Source of the DNA: CAYZHM01 sp964478225
GTDB lineage: Bacteria; Pseudomonadota; Alphaproteobacteria; Micavibrionales; Micavibrionaceae
DNA: 64,000 nucleotides
Reading direction: 5' to 3'
NCBI GenBank assembly: GCA_964478225.1
Contig: CAYZHM010000002.1
Coordinates: 124,001-188,000 of the forward strand
Below the pieces are notes generated by a model. It searched no databases, was not told the origin of the DNA, and worked only from the letters and a program-made list of their open reading frames with translations. A program made the position numbers and the translations under genes. Below, piece after piece: positions 8,440 to 17,068 of this stretch. Numbering within the stretch: the first letter of the stretch is position 1; every line of letters begins with the position of its first letter.

Positions 8440-9081
8440 AATGATCAAGTATAAGAGCACAAAGTAGAAAAGATAAAGCTCTTCGACCTCGCTTGAGCGT
8501 GCCATAATACCAACACCCTGGATGGCCTCACTGATTTTATCACCAAGGTTAACCATAAGGGCAAAGGCCGATATAACGCCGAGACAAGCGGGTGGATAAA
8601 TAATTTCAAATTTTTTTGGCAAAAAACCAGGTTTAAATTTCTGTAAAAAGGGCATAATGAGGCCGCCTACAACAACGCCCAAAAGAAGCAACAAACGTGG
8701 CTTTTGATCAAGCCAAGACGATGTGTTGTGAAAATTGGTTTCATGCTGGTCATTGATTTGAGCCCAATATTCGGGCGTTGACCATTTGAGCAAATGCTGG
8801 CCCCAGCTGATTTCTTCGCCGGCAACATAAAGACAGCATATGGCTGCAAGCCCTACCCAAACGATTAGATATTTATTTTGCTTGTTCATTTTGATGATCG
8901 TAAAGACGGCCACAAGGAATGCGGCAAAAATGAACAAGAATTCTATAAACTCATGAGGCCCGGTTTCAGAGTGGAGCTCAGCGAGAAGATCAGGAGAAAC
9001 GACGTTCTCCAAAATAATTTGAGCAATTCCCATTAAGATAGGAACCCACAGCCAGAAAAAAAAATGGAGTTTATCGTTCAT
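8410..9081 (-). CDS. Conserved membrane protein, function unknown
   Basis: A 223-residue protein with about six membrane helices. The diagnostic block is GEEISWGQHLLKW followed by INDQHETNFHNTSSW near the middle, which recurs in an uncharacterised bacterial membrane family. The conserved Glu-Glu, His and Asn residues next to the membrane suggest a catalytic or metal site, but no activity is known to me. The ATG at 9081 is chosen because the open frame upstream of it is polar, arginine-rich and antisense to the next gene. Its last 30 bases overlap the convergent prmA. Confidence 0.78.
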   Translation of the reverse strand: MNDKLHFFFWLWVPILMGIAQIILENVVSPDLLAELHSETGPHEFIEFLFIFAAFLVAVFTIIKMNKQNKYLIVWVGLAAICCLYVAGEEISWGQHLLKWSTPEYWAQINDQHETNFHNTSSWLDQKPRLLLLLGVVVGGLIMPFLQKFKPGFLPKKFEIIYPPACLGVISAFALMVNLGDKISEAIQGVGIMARSSEVEELYLFYFVLLYLIILRRRILQQK

Positions 9082-9121
9082 TCGCGAATTATTATTCCAA
9101 ATTGTTATGTTTAGCAAGACT

Positions 9122-9373
9122 TTAGCGGTGCGGGCAGCCGGGCCAACAACACGGACGGCGTTTTCCTGCTGCAAGATCTCCGCGCGCCCGTTCAATGCAC
9201 TTTTCGCGGGTTTCTTGCTTTTTGGCGGATTCAATCCAGCAGATCCATTCGTTACGTGCGAGGGGCGTAATATCCTCCCACGCTGCACGCGCGGTGGGGG
9301 CTGATAAAAGAACCTCTTTCAGATCGTCCGGAAGCTTATGAACCACACCAGAAGAGATTGTGCTTTTGGCCAT
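9122..9373 (-). CDS. YdeI/OmpD-associated family protein, short form
   Basis: An 83-residue protein matching the C-terminal domain of YdeI/OmpD-associated proteins: LPDDLKEVL, then ITPLARNEWICWIESAKK and ETREKCIERARGDL, ending in GKRRPCCWPGCPHR. The family is widespread and linked in enterobacteria to bacteriocin or polymyxin resistance, with no defined biochemistry. It starts at an ATG three bases after the glmS stop (same strand, leftward), so it is probably cotranscribed with glmS. It lacks the N-terminal domain of full-length YdeI. Confidence 0.82.
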   Translation of the reverse strand: MAKSTISSGVVHKLPDDLKEVLLSAPTARAAWEDITPLARNEWICWIESAKKQETREKCIERARGDLAAGKRRPCCWPGCPHR

Positions 9374-9376
9374 GAA

Positions 9377-11206
9377 TTATTCGACGGTGACGGATTTGGC
9401 AAGGTTGCGCGGCTTATCGACGTCGGTGCCTTTCAGGACGGCGACGTGATAGGCCAGCAATTGCACAGGAATGGCATAAAGAATAGGCGCAATAAAGGTT
9501 TCAACTTCGCCGAGTTCGATGGACCAGGTGACAGTGTCTTTGAGGGCTTTCGCGCCATTTGCATCAGAGATCAGGAAAACCTTGCCGCCGCGGGCGACGG
9601 TTTCGGATATGGATGAGGCGGTTTTTTCGAAGAGCGGGTCGTTCGATGGCGCAATCACCACAACCGGAACCTTGTCATCAATCAACGCGATAGGTCCGTG
9701 TTTCATTTCGCCAGCGGCATAGCCTTCTGCGTGGATGTATGAGATTTCCTTGAGCTTTAATGCACCTTCAAGCGCGAGAGGATACAGCGAACCGCGGCCG
9801 AGATAGAGAACATCGCGTGCAGTTGCGATGTCGGCGGCGATCTTCTTAATCGCATCATCGTAGCGCAAAATGTCGGCGGCGAGCGCGGGAACATGGCGCA
9901 GGGCTTCGCCCATCTGGCGGGCCTGATCCTTGGTGATACATTTTTTCTCGAACGCGGTTTCGAAGGCCATACAGGCTAGCGTGGTTAATTGCGTGGTGAA
10001 AGCCTTGGTCGAGGCAACCCCGATTTCAGGGCCAGCGAGCGTGTGCAACACGAGATCAGATTCACGCTCGATTGTGCTCTCAATCGTATTAACAATAGAG
10101 AGGATTTTCTGGCCCTGGCGCTTGCAATATCTCAAAGCTTCCAGCGTGTCTAGTGTTTCGCCTGATTGTGAGACGAAGATTGAAAGGCCGCCTTTGGGCA
10201 TGGGGGCTTCGCGGTAGCGGAATTCAGAAGCGACATCGATTTCGCACGGGATCCGCGCGATTTGTTCGAACCAGTATTTGGCAACCATGCAGGCGTAAAA
10301 TGCGGTGCCACAAGCAACAAGTGTGAGGCGTGGCGCGTTTGTCAGCGCCTTTAAAATATCCTTGGGAATTGTGATGTGGTTGGTTGAGGGATCAATGAAC
10401 GTGCTGAGCGTCTGGCCGATAACCTGCGGCTGCTCATAAATTTCTTTCAGCATGAAATGCGCGTATTCGCCTTTGCCTTCCTGCGCGCCGGTATTGGCGG
10501 TGGTGCGGATTTCGCGCTCGACAGGCTTGTTGTCATTGGTGAAAATTTGTGCGCCTTTGCGCGTGACGGACACGCGGTCGCCGTCCTCGAGAAAGCAGAT
10601 TTTTTTGGTGAGCGGCGCGAGCGCATAAGAGTCAGACGCCACAAACATCTCGCCTTCGCCGTAGCCGATCGCCAGCGGCGTGCCGCAACGCGTGCCAATC
10701 ATCAAATCATGTTCGCCCGCGAAAATCATGACGACGGCGAATGCGCCCTCTAATCGATCAAACGTGGCGAACGCGGCTTCCTGCGGTTTCATGCCTTGTC
10801 TTAAATGATGCGTGGTGAGGTGGACGATGACTTCGGTGTCGGTGTCGCTGTCGAAACGGAACTGTGCTTCTTCGAGTTCAGATTTCAGCGCCACGTAATT
10901 TTCGATGATGCCGTTATGAACGACGGCGACCTGATCGTTTGCATGCGGGTGGGCGTTGCGTTTTGATGGTAATCCATGTGTGGCCCAACGTGTGTGGCCG
11001 ATACCGATTTTTCCAGACGGGGAGGCTTTGGCGACTTTGGCCTCAAGATTTTCAATCTTGCCGTTGGCACGAGAGCGTTCGATATGGCCGTTGGCGAGAG
11101 TAGCAATGCCCGAAGAGTCATAGCCGCGATATTCCAGGCGCTTTAATCCCTCAACCAGCAGGGGCGCCGCGTCTTTTTCACCTAAAATGCCAATAATACC
11201 GCACAT
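9377..11206 (-). CDS. glmS: Glutamine-fructose-6-phosphate aminotransferase (isomerizing)
   Basis: A 609-residue enzyme making glucosamine-6-phosphate, the entry to UDP-GlcNAc for peptidoglycan and LPS. The N-terminal glutaminase opens with MCGIIGILG (Cys2 nucleophile) and has GHTRWATHG near residue 75. Two SIS isomerase domains follow: VACGTAFYACMVAKYW, SQSGETLDTLEALR and STKAFTTQL, and the C-terminal LKGTDVDKPRNLAKSVTVE tail is intact. Its neighbour glmU catalyses the next committed steps, so the two form a UDP-GlcNAc operon. No glmS ribozyme-like leader is apparent. Confidence 0.97.
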   Translation of the reverse strand: MCGIIGILGEKDAAPLLVEGLKRLEYRGYDSSGIATLANGHIERSRANGKIENLEAKVAKASPSGKIGIGHTRWATHGLPSKRNAHPHANDQVAVVHNGIIENYVALKSELEEAQFRFDSDTDTEVIVHLTTHHLRQGMKPQEAAFATFDRLEGAFAVVMIFAGEHDLMIGTRCGTPLAIGYGEGEMFVASDSYALAPLTKKICFLEDGDRVSVTRKGAQIFTNDNKPVEREIRTTANTGAQEGKGEYAHFMLKEIYEQPQVIGQTLSTFIDPSTNHITIPKDILKALTNAPRLTLVACGTAFYACMVAKYWFEQIARIPCEIDVASEFRYREAPMPKGGLSIFVSQSGETLDTLEALRYCKRQGQKILSIVNTIESTIERESDLVLHTLAGPEIGVASTKAFTTQLTTLACMAFETAFEKKCITKDQARQMGEALRHVPALAADILRYDDAIKKIAADIATARDVLYLGRGSLYPLALEGALKLKEISYIHAEGYAAGEMKHGPIALIDDKVPVVVIAPSNDPLFEKTASSISETVARGGKVFLISDANGAKALKDTVTWSIELGEVETFIAPILYAIPVQLLAYHVAVLKGTDVDKPRNLAKSVTVE

Positions 11207-11264
11207 ACACGGGAATTTAGCATCCTGAGGCGCAAAAACAAATCACGAAGTTTTACGGAATGTT

Positions 11265-12614
11265 TCAGGATTTCTTTTTCTTGTTCTTCCTCGCTCTGTA
11301 AGCCTTGGCCCAGCCTTCGCGGATTTTGCCGATATCGCGGGCAATAGAGAGGGCGTCGGCGGGCACGTCGAGGGTGACGGTGGACCCAGCAGCGACGAAC
11401 GCACCGTCATCGATCGTGAGCGGGGCGATGAGGTTGACGTTGGAGCCGATCATGACGCCCTTGCCAATATGCGTTTCATGCTTTTCGAAACCGTCGTAAT
11501 TAACGGTGATCGCACCGGCGGAGAAATTCACGTCCGCGCCCATGGTGGTATCGCCAACATAGGCCAGATGCGGGATTTTGGAATGTTTGCCGATTTTGGA
11601 TTTTTTTACTTCGACGAAATTGCCAATGCGCACGCCCTCTTCCAGAACTGTTCCCGGACGCAAGCGGGCGAACGGGCCAACGACTGCGCCCTTGGCGATT
11701 TTGGTTTCCTCAATATGCGAAAAAGCCTTGATATGGACAGCCTCGCCGATTGTCACGCCGGGACCGAAAAAGACGGACGGCTCGATGATGGAGTCTTTGC
11801 CGATCACCGTGTCATGATGCAGATATGTTGTTGCGGGGTCGAGGATGCGCGCACCCTTTTTCATCGCCGCTTCGCAGAGACGTAATCTGTAAGTTTTCTC
11901 CAGCGCGGCGAGATCCGCGTGGGTGTTGCAACCCTGTACTTCTGTGGTGTCGTGTGTGGTGGTGGCCACCGTCATGAAATCCTCTTCTGCAGCAATTTGT
12001 GGCAGATCCGTGATGTAGAATTCTCCTGCAGCATTATCATCAGTGATTTGTGAGAGCCAACTTGTGAGATAATCACCATCGACGCAGAAAGCGCCGGTGT
12101 TGATTAATGTGATTTTTTTCTCCTCGGCGGTGGCGTCCTTTTCTTCGACGATTTTTTCAACATGGCCTCTTTCGTCTACAACGATGCGGCCATAGCCTGC
12201 CGGATTGGGCATGGTGCACCCCAACAAGGACAAACCTGCATTGTGCGTGTGCTTGACCTTAATAAGGGCCTCAAGCGTCTCTTTTTTAATAAGCGGCGTA
12301 TCGCCAAGCAAAATAAGAACATCGCCTTTGAATGCGCCCAGCGCTTTCGCACCGACTTTCGCTGCGCCGCCTGTGCCGTCCCGTGTTTTTTGAGTTGCGG
12401 CTTTGTATGGTTTGACGGCCTGCTCCAGATCTTTCATATCGGGGCCGGTTACAACAACAATGCTCTCAGGTTTCAGAGATTCTGCCGTTGCCAGCAGAAT
12501 TTTAATCATGGGCTGGCCAGCCAGCTCGTGCATGACTTTGGGTTTGTCTGAGTTCATACGCGTGCCTTTGCCGGCCGCGAGAATAATAATCGATAGAGGG
12601 GTTTTCTTGCTCAT
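11265..12614 (-). CDS. glmU: Bifunctional GlmU: N-acetylglucosamine-1-phosphate uridyltransferase / glucosamine-1-phosphate acetyltransferase
   Basis: A 449-residue protein with an N-terminal nucleotidyltransferase (LAAGKGTRMNSDKPKVMH near residue 12, GTGGAAKVG, and LLGDTPLIKK) and a C-terminal left-handed beta-helix acetyltransferase with hexapeptide repeats (IGKDSIIEPSVFFGPGVTIG, then GNFVEVKKSKIG, and the AGAITVNYDGFEKHETHIG block carrying catalytic residues). It ends in a lysine-rich tail. The gene precedes glmS in the leftward operon with about 58 bases between them. The ATG is at 12614; its ribosome-binding sequence is poor (CCAAGG abuts the ATG). Confidence 0.97.
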   Translation of the reverse strand: MSKKTPLSIIILAAGKGTRMNSDKPKVMHELAGQPMIKILLATAESLKPESIVVVTGPDMKDLEQAVKPYKAATQKTRDGTGGAAKVGAKALGAFKGDVLILLGDTPLIKKETLEALIKVKHTHNAGLSLLGCTMPNPAGYGRIVVDERGHVEKIVEEKDATAEEKKITLINTGAFCVDGDYLTSWLSQITDDNAAGEFYITDLPQIAAEEDFMTVATTTHDTTEVQGCNTHADLAALEKTYRLRLCEAAMKKGARILDPATTYLHHDTVIGKDSIIEPSVFFGPGVTIGEAVHIKAFSHIEETKIAKGAVVGPFARLRPGTVLEEGVRIGNFVEVKKSKIGKHSKIPHLAYVGDTTMGADVNFSAGAITVNYDGFEKHETHIGKGVMIGSNVNLIAPLTIDDGAFVAAGSTVTLDVPADALSIARDIGKIREGWAKAYRARKNKKKKS

Positions 12615-12770
12615 CCTTGGAGTTATAGCGGCAAGTTGTGTAAAAGAAAAGAACCTGCCTTTCCGGGCTTATTTGCTTTGTGGCATACTTGTTTTGGGCA
12701 GATTCCTGCCGTTTAACCTTCTTTTCATATTTTTCCCCTACACTGTAAGAATGCCACAAGAGGGGGCGCT

Positions 12771-12992
12771 TTGAGAAAATATCGTTATAAATCAATAGCT
12801 AGAACAGAAGTGCAGGCCACTTTATTTGGTTGTTTTCTGCTTTTAGCCGCCTCGGTGTTTTTGGCCAGTGCATTTTTCAGCGCTGGACCTATCGTTTTGG
12901 GTACAGAAATGAATACCAACGGTATGGTTGAATATTTGTGTATCGGGCAAGGATGTGAAAACTTTACGGATTTTCACTGGTTCGATAAGTAA
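12771..12992 (+). CDS. Small membrane protein, 73 aa, TTG start
   Basis: I do not recognise this protein. A basic N-terminus (MRKYRYKSIARTEVQA) is followed by one hydrophobic helix (residues about 17-43), then a short soluble tail with two cysteines (EYLCIGQGCENF) ending in HWFDK. The start is a TTG shortly after AGAGGGGG; no ATG is available upstream in frame. It sits alone between glmU (divergent) and a DUF3108 gene (convergent). The tidy membrane topology and ribosome-binding sequence favour a real gene, but it could be spurious. Confidence 0.5.
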   Translation: MRKYRYKSIARTEVQATLFGCFLLLAASVFLASAFFSAGPIVLGTEMNTNGMVEYLCIGQGCENFTDFHWFDK

Positions 12993-12996
12993 CTCT

Positions 12997-13881
12997 CTAT
13001 TCCTTCACACGCTTTTCAGCAACCAATAGTTTTTCCCCATTTTGATATTCAGCAAGATGCATGAACAACGTTCCATGTGCGGTCTTCACACGGATTTTTA
13101 CCGGCACAGCGGGAAGATCTTTGGACATTGATGCCATCCAAACGGTGGGCATTGTTCCTCTTTCCCGCCCTTGTTCCTGAATTGACATCCAGCCACGGGG
13201 CTTTTCATGCCACTTACCAGCGACAGGAATAACTTCAACGGTGCAGACTTGTGAGGGACCGCCATAGATATTGTATTTGCTTGGTGTCAGTTGCTCCGGC
13301 TTTTGTGGGGCAAAAACCTGTTTGAACCGGCGACTGCCGTCAAAGACCTCTTCTTCACCGGCGCATGGATTTCCTTGTGCAACTTTTTCCAGCACATTCA
13401 GTGTTGATGTCAGAGCATCTGTTGTGCCTTGCGTTAATTCGTCGGCGACGTCTTCCTTAATTTCTGCTTTGCCATGATCTTTTTTGACCAAACTTTTGAA
13501 TGATCCGTCGCGATTGTAATTGTAAGACGTTATGTCGGTTTCATCGCGCCATGTTGTCGTGGAGCGATGCAATTCGGGACGAAAAACCCCGTCCTTAGTC
13601 GCCCAGCCGTGGCTTTCAAAGGTGCCGTTCCAGGGGATAAGTGATGACCAAAAACCACGGGTTTTCGCGAAAAGGCTGATGTCGTAGTGGTCTTTTTTTG
13701 TGGTGTCTATGGTCAGAGTTGCTTGCAGGACATGAATTCCGCCGGCGTAAACTTCGTAGACGAGCGTTTGCAATTTTTCATTTTGCTGCGCGTGGGCGCT
13801 AGGTGTAAAGGCCAGGCAAGCGCATAACATAACCGCCCATGCCTTGCTTGAATGCTGCAACATCTTTGGCCCCTTTATCAT
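12997..13881 (-). CDS. DUF3108 domain periplasmic protein
   Basis: A 294-residue exported protein: signal peptide cleaved near residue 31 (AFTPSAHAQ), then the DUF3108 beta-rich domain starting at LVYEVYAGGIHVLQATLTID, with the usual TRGFWSSLIPWNGTFESHGW stretch. DUF3108 proteins are common in proteobacterial periplasms; their function is not established. The ATG at 13881 has a strong GGAGGA five bases before it; an internal ATG at 13863 also has AAAGGGG and would keep the signal peptide. The gene begins within the last 83 bases of the FemAB-like gene, so they are likely translationally coupled. Confidence 0.85.
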   Translation of the reverse strand: MIKGPKMLQHSSKAWAVMLCACLAFTPSAHAQQNEKLQTLVYEVYAGGIHVLQATLTIDTTKKDHYDISLFAKTRGFWSSLIPWNGTFESHGWATKDGVFRPELHRSTTTWRDETDITSYNYNRDGSFKSLVKKDHGKAEIKEDVADELTQGTTDALTSTLNVLEKVAQGNPCAGEEEVFDGSRRFKQVFAPQKPEQLTPSKYNIYGGPSQVCTVEVIPVAGKWHEKPRGWMSIQEQGRERGTMPTVWMASMSKDLPAVPVKIRVKTAHGTLFMHLAEYQNGEKLLVAEKRVKE

Positions 13882-14749
13882 TTATTCCTCCCAGATCGAA
13901 ATCCTTTGTGCCCCTTTGTTTTAACACATCCAGAACATTCCACAAAAGCAAATGATGGGCGTGATGGAGGCGTCCTTCGCTGCTGGTCCAGCCGATCTGG
14001 TACGTTGCGGATGATCCGTGGCATAAGATTAAGATAGAACCAATGCATGTTTTGTCCAATAAAGCACGGCCGATCAGCAAGTTGCCGTTTGCTGCGAATT
14101 GCTGCGCGATGGCCTTCATGAATGGTACGGATGGGCCGGGATAGTCCTTTCGTTTTTTATCGATCTCGTAAGTCTTGAGAAGAAAAGGAAGGGATTTGCC
14201 AGTATTATCCCATTCTAGAGTAAGTGATGTTTGTTCTGCCTTTTTCAGAGACCCGCGCCAGTTTTTCTTTAAATCGGCTCTTAATGTTTCTTCTGATTTT
14301 GTGAGATCCACCCAGATTGTGTCATAGCCCTCACCACTTTTACGAAAGCCGTTTTGCTGCGCAATGTCATGGGCCAATTCATATTCGGGAATAAAGCGTC
14401 GCTTGCGGCCAAAGCGCCGCGGGATCTGCCGAGCGAAAGATCGGATGAAGGCTTCGTTGTTTTGCGGTGAGTTTTGGCTTTCAAACCATACGGGGCCGCG
14501 ATCACACATAATGGCCTCGAGCAGGCCGCCGAGCGCTTTTCTTTTCAGTATTTTGCATAAACCTATTTCACTTGGAGATGTCCCGGCTTCGTTGGATAAG
14601 AGAATTAAAGAGCGTGGTGTATGGCCGTAGTAGTTGGCTATAGCCGAGGTGTAGGCTGAAGATTGGAGCAATGGAAGGCGCCGAACCTGCATTTCGCGGG
14701 CTTTATATTCGTCCTCGCTGCAGTTCTGCCATATAATCTCTTGATTCAT
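13799..14749 (-). CDS. GNAT-fold acyltransferase, FemAB/FemX-like
   Basis: A 316-residue cytoplasmic protein with the double-GNAT layout of the FemAB/lipid II aminoacyltransferase-like family: an N-terminal unit with LPLLQSSAYTSAIANYYGH, and a C-terminal unit with GRALLDKTCIGSILILCHG, a YQIGWTSSEGR motif and DLGGINDKGAKDVAAFKQGMGG. That last motif is typical of the BioF2-like acetyltransferase (Acetyltransf_6) clade. Homologues modify peptidoglycan stems or make exopolysaccharide amides; the actual acceptor here is unknown. The ATG at 14749 is preferred because the upstream extension would overlap the dapD start. It is divergent from dapD with only about 47 bases between starts. Confidence 0.8.
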   Translation of the reverse strand: MNQEIIWQNCSEDEYKAREMQVRRLPLLQSSAYTSAIANYYGHTPRSLILLSNEAGTSPSEIGLCKILKRKALGGLLEAIMCDRGPVWFESQNSPQNNEAFIRSFARQIPRRFGRKRRFIPEYELAHDIAQQNGFRKSGEGYDTIWVDLTKSEETLRADLKKNWRGSLKKAEQTSLTLEWDNTGKSLPFLLKTYEIDKKRKDYPGPSVPFMKAIAQQFAANGNLLIGRALLDKTCIGSILILCHGSSATYQIGWTSSEGRLHHAHHLLLWNVLDVLKQRGTKDFDLGGINDKGAKDVAAFKQGMGGYVMRLPGLYT

Positions 14750-14796
14750 GAGGCTGATTATGCTCGATTGCCTTAGGAAATAAAAGGATTGAGGAC

Positions 14797-15654
14797 ATGG
14801 CACAGACAGCAGAAAAAATGAAAGATCTTGAGAGCATTATCAACAATGCATGGGACAACCGTGATTCACTGGATGGAAATGCGCAAGGCGAGATGCGCGG
14901 CGCGGTAGAAGACGCATTGAAAATGCTGGATAGCGGCTTTGCGCGTGTTGCACAAAAGGTTGGCGATACATGGGAAGTCAATCAATGGCTGAAAAAGGCC
15001 GTGTTGCTGTCCTTCCGTTTGAACCCGATGGAAATGATTTCCGGAGCACCGGGCGGTGGGCATTGGTACGACAAGGTGCCAAGCAAATTTGCGAACTGGA
15101 ATTTGGCTGATTTTCAACATGCGGGTTTTCGTGCGGTGCCGGATGCCGTGGTGCGACGCTCGGCATTCGTTGCAAAGGGCGCTGTGTTGATGCCCTGCTT
15201 TATCAATGTTGGCGCCTATGTCGGCGAGGGCACGATGATTGATACATGGAGCACAGTTGGTAGCTGCGCTCAGGTCGGCAAGAACTGTCACATTTCCGGC
15301 GGCGTCGGTATTGGCGGCGTTCTGGAACCCTTGCAAGCCAATCCGGTGATTATTGAAGATAATGTCTTTGTCGGTGCGCGTTCGGAAGTGGCGGAAGGTG
15401 TGATTGTTGAGGAAGGCGCGGTGTTGTCGATGGGCGTGTTTATCGGCGCATCAACCAAGATTATCGACCGCAATACGGGCGAGATTCATATGGGCCGCGT
15501 GCCGGCCTATAGCGTGGTTATTCCAGGAACGTTGCCTGGTAAGAATTTGCCGGATGGGTCGCCGGGGCCAGGATTGGCCTGCGCCGTCATCGTCAAAACC
15601 GTGGATGAAAAAACCCGCAGCAAGACGGGAATTAATGAGCTGTTGAGGGATTGA
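14797..15654 (+). CDS. dapD: 2,3,4,5-tetrahydropyridine-2,6-dicarboxylate N-succinyltransferase
   Basis: A 285-residue enzyme that succinylates tetrahydrodipicolinate in lysine/meso-DAP synthesis. It has the N-terminal helical domain (residues 1-90, ending in VLLSFRLNPMEMI), the left-handed beta-helix of hexapeptide repeats (GAVLMPCFINVGAYVGEGTM, GVGIGGVLEPLQANPV, EGVIVEEGAVLSMGVFIG), and the C-terminal succinyl-CoA-binding extension (TGEIHMGRVPAYSVVIPGTL). Length is typical. The start ATG follows AGGATTGAGGAC. dapE lies downstream on the same strand, separated by a small gene on the other strand. Confidence 0.96.
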   Translation: MAQTAEKMKDLESIINNAWDNRDSLDGNAQGEMRGAVEDALKMLDSGFARVAQKVGDTWEVNQWLKKAVLLSFRLNPMEMISGAPGGGHWYDKVPSKFANWNLADFQHAGFRAVPDAVVRRSAFVAKGAVLMPCFINVGAYVGEGTMIDTWSTVGSCAQVGKNCHISGGVGIGGVLEPLQANPVIIEDNVFVGARSEVAEGVIVEEGAVLSMGVFIGASTKIIDRNTGEIHMGRVPAYSVVIPGTLPGKNLPDGSPGPGLACAVIVKTVDEKTRSKTGINELLRD

Positions 15655-15897
15655 TTATAGATTTCTCTCGATAGCTTCATGAGATAATCCCATGCTTCTT
15701 AGTCTTTCCAAACGCTGGGCCATATGATGTTTGTTTGGAGTAATTATTCTTATTAAATCGTGAGGATGACGGCTCCCATTTGCAAGGTTTACCGCAGCAC
15801 TTTGATTAAACTTGTCTGAATGTACGCTGCTTGCTGCATGTTTTGCATCTATCAACTCCCGATCTTCTGCACTTAAGTCGCTATATGAGATTCCCAT
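15655..15897 (-). CDS. Hypothetical protein, 80 aa, between dapD and dapE
   Basis: I do not recognise this protein. It is soluble and mostly helical: an N-terminal MGISYSDLSAEDRELIDAKH segment, a histidine-rich central part (SRHPHDLIRIITPNKHHMA), and a C-terminal LERLRSMGLSHEAIERNL helix. AAAAGGGAGT nine bases before the ATG is a good ribosome-binding sequence. The gene lies on the strand opposite to dapD and dapE, ends immediately next to the dapD stop, and is more AT-rich than either, which suggests a late insertion. Confidence 0.65.
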   Translation of the reverse strand: MGISYSDLSAEDRELIDAKHAASSVHSDKFNQSAAVNLANGSRHPHDLIRIITPNKHHMAQRLERLRSMGLSHEAIERNL

Positions 15898-15952
15898 TAA
15901 ATTTACTCCCTTTTACGTTGATATTTACAATAATACGCAGTAGTTTCAGCCC

Positions 15953-17068
15953 ATGTCAAAAACAATAGACATCGCCAGCGCTCTTCTCAAATGTCCCTCC
16001 GTCACGCCTGAGGATGCGGGAGCACAGGTCTATTTGACCAAATTGCTAGAAGATGCCGGGTTTGAGGTATTTCAATTGCCGTTTGGTGATGTGCCGAATA
16101 TTTTCGCGCGGATTGGATCGGGCAGCCCGCATATTTGTTATGCAGGTCACACCGATGTTGTGCCGCCAGGGCCGCTGGAGAAATGGACATCGCCTCCGTT
16201 TGAACCAACAATTCGTGATGGCTTTCTTTATGCGCGCGGAACATCGGACATGAAGGGGTCAGTTGCCTGTTTCGTGGCGGCGGCTTTGGAATATGGTATG
16301 CCGAAAACTGGTTCTATTTCGCTCTTGATTACAGGCGATGAAGAGGGCCCAGCAACTGATGGAACGATCAAAGTTCTCGAATGGATGAAAGAAAACAATC
16401 ACATTCCTGATGTGTTTTTGGTTGGCGAGCCAACAAATCCCTCTGTACTCGGCGAGGAAATAAAAATCGGACGGCGCGGATCGTTCAACGGAATTCTCAC
16501 AGTACAAGGCAAGCAAGGGCATGTGGCTTATCCTGAGCGGTCGAATAATCCCTTGCCGCTTCTCATCAAATTGCTGAACGCTCTTGAAGATCACGTGTTT
16601 GATAAAGGCACGGAATTTTTTAGCCCAACCAATCTTGAAATCACGACGATTGATGTGGGTAATCCTGCGGTGAATGTCACACCGGATTCAGGAATGGCGA
16701 AGTTCAATATTCGTTTTAATGATACATGGACTTATCAAAGTCTTGAGAAAAAAGTGCGTGATGTTTTAGATAGTGTGTCTAAAGATTACGCGCTAAAAAC
16801 ATCTTGCGGCGCCGAGAGTTTCATTACACAGCCGGGCGCATGGACAAATGTTGTGCTGCAGGCTGTGAGCGAGATTACAGGACGGACACCGCAGTTCACC
16901 ACAACGGGCGGCACATCAGATGCACGCTTTACTTCACAATATGCGCCGACCGTTGAATTCGGGCCGATCAACGCCACAATTCACCAGATTGATGAAAGCG
17001 CCGAGGTTCAAGTTTTGGAAGATGTGACCAAAATATTCAGCCGCATCATAGAACTTTATTTAAAGTAG
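15953..17068 (+). CDS. dapE: Succinyl-diaminopimelate desuccinylase
   Basis: A 371-residue M20-family zinc hydrolase that releases LL-DAP from N-succinyl-LL-DAP. Visible landmarks: CYAGHTDVVPPGP (first metal His and the catalytic Asp, near residue 65), ARGTSDMKGSVACFV (bridging Asp), LLITGDEEGPATDG (catalytic and metal Glu residues near residue 130), the lid/dimerisation domain with QGKQGHVAYPERSNNP, and the C-terminal metal His in PINATIHQIDE. Length is standard. It works with DapD upstream in the same pathway. Confidence 0.96.
   Translation: MSKTIDIASALLKCPSVTPEDAGAQVYLTKLLEDAGFEVFQLPFGDVPNIFARIGSGSPHICYAGHTDVVPPGPLEKWTSPPFEPTIRDGFLYARGTSDMKGSVACFVAAALEYGMPKTGSISLLITGDEEGPATDGTIKVLEWMKENNHIPDVFLVGEPTNPSVLGEEIKIGRRGSFNGILTVQGKQGHVAYPERSNNPLPLLIKLLNALEDHVFDKGTEFFSPTNLEITTIDVGNPAVNVTPDSGMAKFNIRFNDTWTYQSLEKKVRDVLDSVSKDYALKTSCGAESFITQPGAWTNVVLQAVSEITGRTPQFTTTGGTSDARFTSQYAPTVEFGPINATIHQIDESAEVQVLEDVTKIFSRIIELYLK

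Noticed and set aside
11207..11264. glmS ribozyme between glmU and glmS
   Set aside because: The spacer is too short for the roughly 150-base fold and lacks its conserved core.
12502..12795. 97-codon reverse frame over the glmU start
   Set aside because: It overlaps the glmU N-terminus in another frame and has a low-complexity, family-less translation.
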